Both the position numbers and the translations under genes were made by a program. Below, one piece after another: positions 1-6,135 of a stretch of DNA of 8,216 bases; position 1 is the stretch's first letter; every line of letters begins with the position of its first letter. This DNA is from Flavobacteriales bacterium (lineage in GTDB: Bacteria; Bacteroidota; Bacteroidia; Flavobacteriales_D; Sanyastnellaceae): NCBI GenBank assembly GCA_947457325.1, contig CANGVU010000035.1, positions 1 through 8,216 of the forward strand, written 5' to 3'. The notes below the pieces were generated by a model. The model saw only the letters and a program-made list of their open reading frames with translations, was not told the DNA's origin and did no database searches.

Positions 1-315
1 CTTGAAATTAACGTTCAGCAATCGCTCTGTAATTTTCCCAATGTGATCATCCGTCAAATCATAAAAGCAAGCCAACCAAACCTTGCCTTGCAGCTCATTC
101 AGTTTGAAAGGCTTAAAGTTTTCATCCAACAAGGTAGCATTGGAAACCTTGTGCTCCAGATGTGTTGTGTCTCCCTGCAAATGAGATGCATCATAGTACG
201 GCAACGTATTGAAATGATGCTTTCCCATTACCCCAAAAAATATTACCCAAATGAGTGGGAATAAAAAAAGTACACCGATGAGTAAGGTGTACTTTTTCCA
301 ATTAGATGATTTCAT
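1..315 (-). CDS. SCO1/SenC-like thioredoxin-fold protein lacking the copper-binding cysteines (C-terminus off the left edge)
   Basis: Only the first 105 residues are in the window and the frame is open to base 1. An N-terminal membrane anchor (about residues 9-29) is followed by an LPYY segment (38-41) and by a stretch (55-88) that resembles the start of the SCO thioredoxin fold: HKVSNATLLDEN, then LQGKVWLACFYDL. SCO proteins are membrane-anchored periplasmic copper chaperones or thiol reductases for the CuA site of cytochrome oxidase, which fits the position at the end of the oxidase cluster, 13 bp after the subunit IV gene. The odd point is that the place where SCO proteins carry CPxxC reads TDDHIG (88-93), so both copper-binding cysteines are absent; the only visible cysteine is C83. 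It is therefore either a non-copper SCO paralog or a different thioredoxin-fold protein. The SCO call rests on motif resemblance and context. The start is the first ATG after the upstream stop. Confidence 0.62.
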   Translation of the reverse strand, partial: MKSSNWKKYTLLIGVLFLFPLIWVIFFGVMGKHHFNTLPYYDASHLQGDTTHLEHKVSNATLLDENFKPFKLNELQGKVWLACFYDLTDDHIGKITERLLNVNFK

Positions 316-328
316 GCTTATTAAACCA

Positions 329-706
329 CTATCTCCAAGTTGAGTTCAATTCTTGAACAGAAACTCCTTCATAAAGACCAATAAAGATCAAATAAAGAAT
401 GAACAACGCGTATGGAAGCAAAATCACATACTTTAAGCTTTTCTTTTCATCACCCAAGTGCATAAAAATTAAAACGATGTAGGCAGCTTTAACCAAAGTC
501 AAAACGATAAAGCCCAATTTAATAGTTTCCCATGTGATAGTACCATTGCGCTTAAAGAAAACACCCATGAATACCTCGATGATAGTAATCACTGTCAACA
601 AAACAGTGACATTGTACAATTTTTTACGAATTGCTTTACCTTCCTCATTCGTATGAGAATTGTTAATAGCGTAGCTGTCGTTTACAATTAAATCGTCTCT
701 TTCCAT
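329..706 (-). CDS. Cytochrome c oxidase subunit IV-like protein (COX4_pro family)
   Basis: This 125-residue protein has a short polar N-terminus and three predicted membrane helices (about 31-51, 62-82 and 91-113). The segment FMHLGDEKKS after the second helix is typical of the small prokaryotic subunit IV family, in which an HL-containing helix end is followed by a charged loop. Such subunits are accessory membrane components that stabilise heme-copper oxidases and carry no redox centre. The gene starts 10 bp after the stop of the long CoxIII gene and ends 13 bp before the SCO-like gene, so it is almost certainly cotranscribed with both. There is no obvious Shine-Dalgarno sequence before the ATG, as is usual in Bacteroidota. 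Length and topology are normal for the family. The assignment combines the HL motif, topology and context, since this family is poorly conserved in sequence. Confidence 0.85.
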   Translation of the reverse strand: MERDDLIVNDSYAINNSHTNEEGKAIRKKLYNVTVLLTVITIIEVFMGVFFKRNGTITWETIKLGFIVLTLVKAAYIVLIFMHLGDEKKSLKYVILLPYALFILYLIFIGLYEGVSVQELNSTWR

Positions 707-716
707 GATCTTAAGA

Positions 717-1757
717 TTATACTAAATAGAAGAATGTAAATACAAATACCCAAACCAAATCCACAAAGTGCCAATACGATCCAATCTTGTCGCTGGTTTC
801 GTAATGCCCTCTTCCGGCAAAGTCACCACCCAAAGCCATTAACCAAACGATGATGTTGATGACCACTCCGGAGAATACGTGAAATCCGTGGAAACCAGTA
901 ACGAAGAAGAAAAAGTTTGCATACTGCTGTTGAACTGCATACTCATTTTTGTGCATATTAGCACCAAACACAACAGTTTCGTTGGCTTTGGCTTCCCACA
1001 ACTTTTTGCAATCCTCTCCGGTTACTTTCACCTTGCGAACATCTTTATCATCTTTATGCTCTAATACATACTTGTTCAAGATAAGTGCTTCAGGATGCAT
1101 ACTTGCGGCATCCACACGGGCCTCTGCTGCAACCTCTGAACCATGCGATGCATGTCCATCGTGTCCATGAGCATCTGCGGCTGGGGCAGCGTGGCCACCT
1201 TCCAATGCATGCTCATAGGCATGACCAAACTCAGACTCCATATGAACCCAATCTCCACCATTCAAGGTCATTTGTACCTTCTCTCCGTTTTCCATTTCAC
1301 CGGTAACCGTCAATGACTTGTTCACTTGAAATCCACCACCTGATCCATGAATAAAGTGAGACCACTCCCAAGCTTGAGAACCTAGGAAAAAGAATCCACC
1401 AACGATGGTATAACCCAACCATTTGATTACTCCAGCCTTATCTCTTCTGTGTCCAGCTTCTACAGCCAATACCATCGTTACAGAAGAAATAATCAATATG
1501 AAGGTCATCAAAGCAACGTACATCAATGGGTATGATCCGTGCAACATAGGCAAAGCCTCAAATACTTGCTCTCCAACTGGCCAGGGATCTGAACTGCCGT
1601 GACGAATCACGCCATATGCAGTCAAAAGTCCTCCAAATGTCAATGCATCTGATACTAAGAAGTACCACATCATCATCTTACCGTAAGAAACGCCAAATGG
1701 TGAGGCATTACCACCCCACAATTCGTCTTTAGTTAAATTTTGTGTATGTCCAGCCAT
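717..1757 (-). CDS. Cytochrome c oxidase subunit III, long form with a His-rich loop insert
   Basis: This 346-residue protein is the core membrane subunit III of an aa3-type heme-copper oxidase. Five predicted helices lie at about 25-50, 77-100, 111-131, 277-306 and 327-345. Subunit III hallmarks are YGKMMMWYFLVSDALTF (25-41, with D37 in the first helix), SQAWEW (127-132), FFFFVTGFHGFHVFSG (282-297) and YWHFVDLVWVFVFTFFYL (328-345). D37 falls where bovine subunit III has the conserved acidic residue Glu90. Helices 3 and 4 are separated by about 140 residues. Long loops here are common in the long CoxIII of Bacteroidota, but in this protein residues 179-205 hold seven histidines, including HGHDGHASHG. 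With the positively charged loop at 103-112 placed in the cytoplasm, the insert is predicted to be periplasmic. The gene lies 105 bp downstream of the short CoxIII gene, behind a terminator-like hairpin, and 10 bp before the subunit IV gene. No convincing promoter of its own was found; the nearest candidate is a weak TAACATTG box. Confidence 0.95.
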   Translation of the reverse strand: MAGHTQNLTKDELWGGNASPFGVSYGKMMMWYFLVSDALTFGGLLTAYGVIRHGSSDPWPVGEQVFEALPMLHGSYPLMYVALMTFILIISSVTMVLAVEAGHRRDKAGVIKWLGYTIVGGFFFLGSQAWEWSHFIHGSGGGFQVNKSLTVTGEMENGEKVQMTLNGGDWVHMESEFGHAYEHALEGGHAAPAADAHGHDGHASHGSEVAAEARVDAASMHPEALILNKYVLEHKDDKDVRKVKVTGEDCKKLWEAKANETVVFGANMHKNEYAVQQQYANFFFFVTGFHGFHVFSGVVINIIVWLMALGGDFAGRGHYETSDKIGSYWHFVDLVWVFVFTFFYLV

Positions 1758-1797
1758 GGTTTATGGTTTTCGGTTGCAATGTTAAGCATAAATCCAT

Positions 1798-1836
1798 AAA
1801 AAAAGAAAACCCTTGACGAAATTAATCAAGGGTTTT
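1798..1836 (-). terminator. Terminator-like hairpin between the two CoxIII genes
   Basis: A perfect 11-bp inverted repeat pairs AAAACCCTTGA (1806-1816) with TCAAGGGTTTT (1826-1836) around a 9-nt loop. Read on the minus strand, the stem is followed by C and then seven T residues (1804-1798), which is the layout of an intrinsic terminator. It begins 26 bp after the stop of the short CoxIII gene and lies inside the only large gap (105 bp) of an otherwise tightly packed oxidase cluster. On the plus strand the T run is short and mostly part of the stem, so minus orientation is preferred. It may be a partial terminator or 3'-end stabiliser that sets different levels for upstream and downstream genes. 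Confidence 0.72.
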
Positions 1837-1862
1837 TCCACGTTGATGTGCTCAACAAATTT

Positions 1863-2645
1863 TTAATAGATGAAAAACAGAAAGGCAAACAAATAAATCC
1901 ACAAGATGCCCATAAAATGCCAGTACATTCCATTGGCATATAGAGACATATAATTCTCCTGACTTAAAGTTCCGATTCTCAATCGATTAAGATTAACTCC
2001 AAGGTAAATCAAACCAAAAAACAAGTGAATCAAATGCACATAGACCAATACACTAATCAAAGCTCCTGAAGCGTTAAAAGTGGACATCACTTCTGTTGTT
2101 TTTGATTGTGTATGATTAACATCAGATTCAGCATAAAACTCACCATTCCACATCACCAAGGGCGCATTGCGGTATTCTATCCAATAATCAACTCCATACT
2201 CTCCGGTAAACTTACCCAAAGGATTCCATTTGTATGATTTCATTCCTTGTTCATTTTGAGTGATGGTATATCCCATCCCCTTTTCCTTTAAACCAGACCA
2301 ACCTGACATCTGAGTACCTGTAAAAACAACACCCAAAACCAAAGTGGCAAAAACACCAATCATGGCATTCTTGATGCTACCAGCCTTCAAGGAACGAACT
2401 GCCCAATACATAGTAGCACTTGATCCAATAACCGATGCGATACTTAACCAAAAGGCGGTTGGCACATTGACATGCATCCACATGAGTTTGCCTTTTAAGA
2501 CAATCAATGCACTTGTGATCCCTCCAAAAAGCATCACCACTGCAAAGATGACAATCCACATCATCATCTTTTTGGTTCTCAATTTCACTTCAGGAGTAAC
2601 GGATTCAAAAACATCCATTTCTCTGTTTTTCATAGCCTCTTCCAT
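1863..2645 (-). CDS. Cytochrome c oxidase subunit III, short-form paralog
   Basis: This is a second, divergent subunit III of 260 residues with five predicted helices at about 28-50, 63-83, 94-116, 192-218 and 238-259. It shares the KMMMW entry to helix 1 (26-30) with the long CoxIII and ends with YWHFMGILWIYLFAFLFF (241-258), the counterpart of the conserved terminal helix. VHLIHLFFGLIY (203-214) matches the GFHxxHV helix. Paired subunit III genes after cyoE are typical of Flavobacteriales oxidase clusters. Two features are odd. The helix 1 acidic residue (D37 in the long form) is replaced by V36. A polar insert of roughly 65 residues (121-188) lies in the predicted periplasmic loop between helices 3 and 4, making this longer than the roughly 200 residues I would expect. 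A TTG codon two triplets upstream (2649-2651) is in frame, but ATG at 2645 is preferred. The gene begins 11 bp after the cyoE stop. Confidence 0.9.
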   Translation of the reverse strand: MEEAMKNREMDVFESVTPEVKLRTKKMMMWIVIFAVVMLFGGITSALIVLKGKLMWMHVNVPTAFWLSIASVIGSSATMYWAVRSLKAGSIKNAMIGVFATLVLGVVFTGTQMSGWSGLKEKGMGYTITQNEQGMKSYKWNPLGKFTGEYGVDYWIEYRNAPLVMWNGEFYAESDVNHTQSKTTEVMSTFNASGALISVLVYVHLIHLFFGLIYLGVNLNRLRIGTLSQENYMSLYANGMYWHFMGILWIYLFAFLFFIY

Positions 2646-2656
2646 TTTCAATAATT

Positions 2657-3547
2657 TTATATTCGATTAAATACTTCTGCAAGTTGCACCACAGGCAGAT
2701 AAACAAAAGAAGAAAACATCAAAGATTTTGCATCTTTTATTTCACAACTCTTGAATAAACGGTATGCATAATAAGACATCATCAACCCCATGAGTATCGA
2801 AATTACAGCAGCAACATTACCTACCATCGGCTGGTGAATGGGCAATGCCCAAGGCAACAAAGAAACTGGAATACAAAAAAGGGTATAAACCAATATCTGG
2901 AAAGCACTCCTTTTACTTCTTCCTTCCTGAAAGGGCAATAGCTTATATCCAGCTCTAGCGTAATCATCTTGAAGCACCCATGCGATGGCCCAAAAATGAG
3001 GAAACTGCCACATGAACTGAACCGCAAACAACATCCCAGCCTCCAAACCAAAATTACCCGTAGCGGCAACATAACCAATCATGGGAGGCAGAGCTCCCGG
3101 AACGGCCCCAACAAAAACGGCAATGCTCGAAATTCTTTTCATCGGGGTGTAAACAAAAACATAAAGAATAAAAGCTGATAAACCCAATACGCCGGAAGCT
3201 AGATTTAATCCACTCCACAATATTGCAACCCCAACAACTGCAGCGGTAACAGAAAGAATTGTCGCCAATTTCAATGTCATTCGATCCTGAGGCAATGGCC
3301 GATTCATTGTACGGTGCATCAGCTTATCCAATTCTATTTCCCATACTTGGTTCATTCCGTTGGATCCAGCAGTCAAGAGAACTCCGCCAATGATCAATAA
3401 GGACAAATCACTCCAATCCCACGATTCTGCACCCATACCATAACCTGCAATGGCTGATACGATGACCAAAGAAGACAATCTTAATTTGAAAAGGGTGGCG
3501 ATATCTCGACCCAAAGTATGCTTCTGTACAATATTCTGCTCACTCAT
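2657..3547 (-). CDS. cyoE: Protoheme IX farnesyltransferase (heme O synthase)
   Basis: The 296-residue product belongs to the UbiA membrane prenyltransferase superfamily. It transfers a farnesyl group to the 2-vinyl of protoheme IX to make heme O, the precursor of heme A used by aa3 oxidases. The first polyprenyl-diphosphate/Mg-binding motif is NQVWEIELDKLMHRTMNRPL (66-85). In the E. coli enzyme this region has three alternating aspartates; here the first two are glutamates (E70, E72) and only D74 remains, a conservative change. Other CyoE signatures are YTPMKR (133-138), GALPPMIGY (151-159), QFPHFWAIAW (181-190) and the second acidic motif DDYARAGYKLLP (194-205). About eight to nine hydrophobic helices are expected. 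The length is normal. Its position directly before the oxidase subunit genes fits the heme supply role. No heme A synthase gene is present in the window. A TACTTTTG box 8 nt before the ATG may give it its own promoter. Confidence 0.95.
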   Translation of the reverse strand: MSEQNIVQKHTLGRDIATLFKLRLSSLVIVSAIAGYGMGAESWDWSDLSLLIIGGVLLTAGSNGMNQVWEIELDKLMHRTMNRPLPQDRMTLKLATILSVTAAVVGVAILWSGLNLASGVLGLSAFILYVFVYTPMKRISSIAVFVGAVPGALPPMIGYVAATGNFGLEAGMLFAVQFMWQFPHFWAIAWVLQDDYARAGYKLLPFQEGRSKRSAFQILVYTLFCIPVSLLPWALPIHQPMVGNVAAVISILMGLMMSYYAYRLFKSCEIKDAKSLMFSSFVYLPVVQLAEVFNRI

Positions 3548-3555
3548 GAAGACAA

Positions 3556-3563
3556 CAAAAGTA
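3556..3563 (-). promoter_or_regulatory. Candidate Bacteroidota -7 promoter box for cyoE and the oxidase operon
   Basis: On the minus strand TACTTTTG matches the Bacteroidota -7 consensus TAnnTTTG. Only 8 nt separate it from the cyoE start codon, so a transcript from it would have an almost absent leader. No TTG at the usual -33 spacing was found, so this is a partial match. It lies in the 46-bp gap between the DUF2256 gene and cyoE, the natural place for the oxidase cluster to start its own transcription. Confidence 0.42.
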
Positions 3564-3593
3564 CAGTCAAAAAAGCCTCATTGTATGCTGTTG

Positions 3594-3749
3594 CTAACCT
3601 TTTAAGACATCATTTTTAGAAGTCCTTCTGCAACGCTCACTGCAGTACTTCACTTGACCCCAATCTCGCTCCCATTTCTTTCGCCATTCAAATGGCCTTT
3701 GGCAAACCAGGCATACTTTACTGGGTAGATTTAATTTTTTATGCGCCAT
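3594..3749 (-). CDS. DUF2256 family small zinc-ribbon-like protein
   Basis: This 51-residue basic protein starts [11 protein letters not shown]. It has two cysteine pairs, C13/C16 (CLVC) and C36/C40 (CSERC), separated by a Trp- and Arg-rich segment ([11 protein letters not shown], 20-30). That pattern, with PF.WRKKW and VKYCSERCR, is characteristic of the DUF2256 family, whose function I do not know; the four cysteines could bind zinc. The frame is open 15 codons further upstream to an ATG at 3794, but that extension would lie wholly inside the methyltransferase gene and does not resemble the family. The chosen ATG overlaps the end of the methyltransferase gene by 11 nt and follows AAAGGGAA, which could act as a ribosome binding site. 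This points to translational coupling. The gap to cyoE downstream is 46 bp. Confidence 0.85.
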   Translation of the reverse strand: MAHKKLNLPSKVCLVCQRPFEWRKKWERDWGQVKYCSERCRRTSKNDVLKG

Positions 3750-4290
3750 TTCCCTTTCGCCACAAATGAACCCAATGATGAATAGCCATGCCACCGCTCA
3801 CGGCAACATTCATGCTGTGCTTGGTTCCAAATTGTCTTATCTCCCAGCATGCATCGCAAAAACCTAAGGCCTCTTCACTTATTCCTGAAACTTCATTCCC
3901 AACCACAAGGGCTGTTGGTTCTTTTATTTCGGAAACCTCATCCATGAATATGGATCCATGAACTTGCTCCAAACCAATGATTTTATAACCACCTTTTTTC
4001 AACTCCTTCAATGCAACTGATACCGAATCATAATGTTTCCAATGAACACTTTCCGTTGACCCCAGTGCCGTTTTCAGTATCTCACGATGTGGTGGTGTCG
4101 GGGTATATCCGATACAATACACAGCCTCTATACCCATTGCATCAGCCGTTCTGAAAAAGCTACCTACGTTCAAGCCACTTCTCAATTGGTCCAAGACCAG
4201 AACCAATGGAAATTTGTCTTGCCCCCTAAATGCATCAGCGTCCACCCGTTCAAGTTCCGCCATTTCTTTCTTGACAAAATCTTGCATCAT
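3739..4290 (-). CDS. TrmH/SpoU-family (SPOUT) RNA 2'-O-methyltransferase
   Basis: This protein of 183 residues belongs to the SpoU branch of SPOUT RNA methyltransferases, which use S-adenosylmethionine to methylate ribose 2'-OH groups in tRNA or rRNA. Motif 1 is [16 protein letters not shown] (36-51, with N41 and R47). Motif 2 is VVGNEVSGI (129-137), and motif 3 is [17 protein letters not shown] (154-170); motifs 2 and 3 form the SAM-binding trefoil knot. An RQ replaces the usual IPQ/IPM entry to motif 3. There is no N-terminal substrate-binding extension, so the RNA target cannot be named. The frame extends 24 codons upstream to an ATG at 4362, but that would overlap sppA by 76 nt. The ATG at 4290 gives an ATGA overlap with the sppA stop, follows TTGGAG, and yields the usual length of this short subfamily. 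ATG at 4287 is an adjacent alternative. Confidence 0.88.
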   Translation of the reverse strand: MMQDFVKKEMAELERVDADAFRGQDKFPLVLVLDQLRSGLNVGSFFRTADAMGIEAVYCIGYTPTPPHREILKTALGSTESVHWKHYDSVSVALKELKKGGYKIIGLEQVHGSIFMDEVSEIKEPTALVVGNEVSGISEEALGFCDACWEIRQFGTKHSMNVAVSGGMAIHHWVHLWRKGNGA

Positions 4291-6071
4291 CTCCAAGTCC
4301 AAACCATTGGCAACTGCGCATAGACTCCAGGGTGGTCCATCATGTTCTTCATTTGTTTCCAAATGGGATAATGTGAACCTGCCATCTCCTTTAACACCAT
4401 ATCCGACTTGGCTTCCGCTACATCATTGAACAAAGATTCAAATGGATCTTGCATTTCTGGCAATACCTTAACGTTGTCCTTTAGTTCAACACCAATCTCC
4501 TTAGCTGCGAAATTCAGTGCTTCTGTCAAACCTCCGAACTCATCCACTAGTCCCAACCTTTTGGCGTCTAATCCGGTCCAAACTCGACCTCTAGCCACGC
4601 TATCCACTTGATTGATGTCCATTTTTCTTCCCTGAGAAACTCGGAGCAAAAAATCATCATAAATCTGAACAATCATTTCGTTCATGCGCTGCATTTCAAA
4701 ATCATCAAAAGGCTTACTAATACTGAAGAAATCAGCGTGAGGATGGGTTTCATAACGATCAAAAGTAATCCCCAACTTGTGGTCCAACATGTTCTGTAAA
4801 TTGGGTATGATTCCAAATACACCAATACTCCCTGTTATGGTTTGGGGATTGGCAAAAATCCTGTCCGCGGAACATGAAATGTAATATCCGCCTGAAGCGG
4901 CATAATCACCCATGCTCACGATTAATTTTTTTCCCGCTTGTTTGATCAATTCAGTTTCTCTCCAAATCACATCTGAAGCCAATGCACTTCCACCTGGGGA
5001 GTTGACCCTTAAGACAACGGCCTTAATCTTGTCATCCATCCGCGCCTTGCGCAATGCGCTAGCTATGCGGTCACTGCCAATAACATCATCAGAACCCTTG
5101 CCTGATTGAATTTCACCTACTGCATAAACCAACGCAATAGCAGCATGATCTGCTGGCATTTCGGCCACAGGATCTCTTTTTAAGTCATGGTAATCGGCAT
5201 AATCTATTTTGGGCATCTTTTCGGTCAAAGCCACACCCAGTTTTTCGTTAACCATGGCCATCATTTCATCATAGTGTTTCAATCCGTCCAAAACACCATC
5301 TTCCACCGCGTTCTTTGCATTGACATAACGCAATTCATTGGCTGCAAGATTTAGCTTCTGAGCATCTAACTTTCTGGTCTTAACTATCGCGCCTATCATT
5401 TCATTCCAAACACCATCCATAATGCCCTTCATCTGCTCCTTGTTGGGTTCTGACATTTTATCGTACAAAAAAGGCTCAACCGCACTCTTGTATTTATTGT
5501 CTCTACCGCGAATAACCTGTGCATCCACCTCTAAATTGTCCAATAACTTTTTAAAGAACATCACCTCTGCGTTCAAACCACTCCAAGTAAACATTCCTGT
5601 TGGATACATATAAACTTCATTGGCTGCAGAAGCGATGTAGTAATCAGCTTGCGTGTAATTCTCACCATAGGCCAAAACCCATTTACCTGAATTCTTAAAA
5701 TTATCAATCAAAGTTCTCAAATCCTTCAAAGTGCTAGGAGCACCGCTCACACCGCCTAACATCAACAATACCCCTCCAATCTTTTCATCTTGTGCGGCGT
5801 ACTCCAAATCGCGTTTTAAAAAATCCAAATAAAGCTCCTCCTTTTTCTGAAATGAATTAAAATCAAAGTTTAATCCGTTGTCATTGCCCCTTTCTAGAAC
5901 TGGTTTATTCAAATTAATTTGGAGCACACTTGTTATCTCAATAGGCTCAACCGCTCCTCCTGAAGAAACAGCAATCAAACCAAAAACAAATAACACAAAA
6001 ATAATTCCCGCAACAAAAAAAGCAATCAATGTTCCCAATGCCGAGGCCAAAAGCGTTTTTCCAAATCCCAT
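4287..6071 (-). CDS. sppA: Signal peptide peptidase SppA, 67K type
   Basis: This 594-residue membrane-anchored serine protease degrades signal peptides released after protein export and other membrane peptides. An N-terminal anchor (about 8-36) precedes two tandem crotonase-like SppA domains. The N-terminal domain supplies the general-base lysine in RDNKYKSAVEPF (190-201, K195), equivalent to E. coli K209. The C-terminal domain carries LRVNSPGGSALAS (354-366), the nucleophile serine in GDYAASGGYYIS (388-399, S393; equivalent to E. coli S409) and TGSIGVFG (413-420). Both catalytic residues are present, so it should be active. The length fits the double-domain type. The gene leads a minus-strand group, overlapping the methyltransferase start by 4 nt, and is divergent from folK, an arrangement I believe is common in Flavobacteriales. 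A TAGATTCG box 19 nt before the ATG is a weak promoter candidate. Confidence 0.96.
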   Translation of the reverse strand: MGFGKTLLASALGTLIAFFVAGIIFVLFVFGLIAVSSGGAVEPIEITSVLQINLNKPVLERGNDNGLNFDFNSFQKKEELYLDFLKRDLEYAAQDEKIGGVLLMLGGVSGAPSTLKDLRTLIDNFKNSGKWVLAYGENYTQADYYIASAANEVYMYPTGMFTWSGLNAEVMFFKKLLDNLEVDAQVIRGRDNKYKSAVEPFLYDKMSEPNKEQMKGIMDGVWNEMIGAIVKTRKLDAQKLNLAANELRYVNAKNAVEDGVLDGLKHYDEMMAMVNEKLGVALTEKMPKIDYADYHDLKRDPVAEMPADHAAIALVYAVGEIQSGKGSDDVIGSDRIASALRKARMDDKIKAVVLRVNSPGGSALASDVIWRETELIKQAGKKLIVSMGDYAASGGYYISCSADRIFANPQTITGSIGVFGIIPNLQNMLDHKLGITFDRYETHPHADFFSISKPFDDFEMQRMNEMIVQIYDDFLLRVSQGRKMDINQVDSVARGRVWTGLDAKRLGLVDEFGGLTEALNFAAKEIGVELKDNVKVLPEMQDPFESLFNDVAEAKSDMVLKEMAGSHYPIWKQMKNMMDHPGVYAQLPMVWTWR

Positions 6072-6135
6072 AAATTCGTTTTTAATGCTACGAATCTAAA
6101 TCGTTTTTCAGCTATTTGGTGCTACTTTCGTAACC
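6072..6135. promoter_or_regulatory. Divergent promoter region between sppA and folK
   Basis: These 64 bp are the only space for the promoters of two divergent operons. On the plus strand TACTTTCG (6123-6130) is one base from the Bacteroidota -7 consensus TAnnTTTG and ends 5 nt before the folK ATG, implying a nearly leaderless mRNA. On the minus strand TAGATTCG (6091-6098) also differs at one position and leaves 19 nt before the sppA ATG. Neither has a clear -33 TTG at the standard spacing. The existence of promoters here follows from gene layout; the exact boxes are tentative. Confidence 0.45.

Noticed and set aside
43..264. Plus-strand open frame of 73 codons
   Set aside because: It is antisense to the SCO-like gene, has no recognisable motif and lies in an operon read on the minus strand.
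949..1306. Overlapping plus- and minus-strand frames rich in His, Pro and Cys
   Set aside because: These are shadows of the His/Ala/Gly-rich insert in the long CoxIII, whose biased codons suppress stop codons in other frames.
2646..2651. TTG start two codons upstream for the short CoxIII
   Set aside because: An ATG follows immediately in frame, and TTG starts are rare in this phylum.
3345..3351. Glutamates replacing two aspartates in the first CyoE metal motif (at residues 70 and 72, inside the cyoE gene)
   Set aside because: The change is conservative, D74 and all other motifs are present, and the variant fits what I recall of Bacteroidota CyoE, so it is not treated as a defect.
3566..3590. 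Possible terminator between the DUF2256 gene and cyoE (AGC...GCT followed by six T on the minus strand)
   Set aside because: The stem is only 3 bp, too weak to call a terminator.
3750..3794. Upstream extension of the DUF2256 protein ([15 protein letters not shown])
   Set aside because: It looks like a short hydrophobic leader but lies entirely within the methyltransferase gene, and the family begins at MAHKK; the extension is only a frame read of coding sequence.
4291..4362. Longer methyltransferase start overlapping sppA by 76 nt
   Set aside because: The extra 24 residues are a shifted reading of the sppA 3' end. An ATG overlapping the sppA stop gives the usual length and an SD-like TTGGAG.
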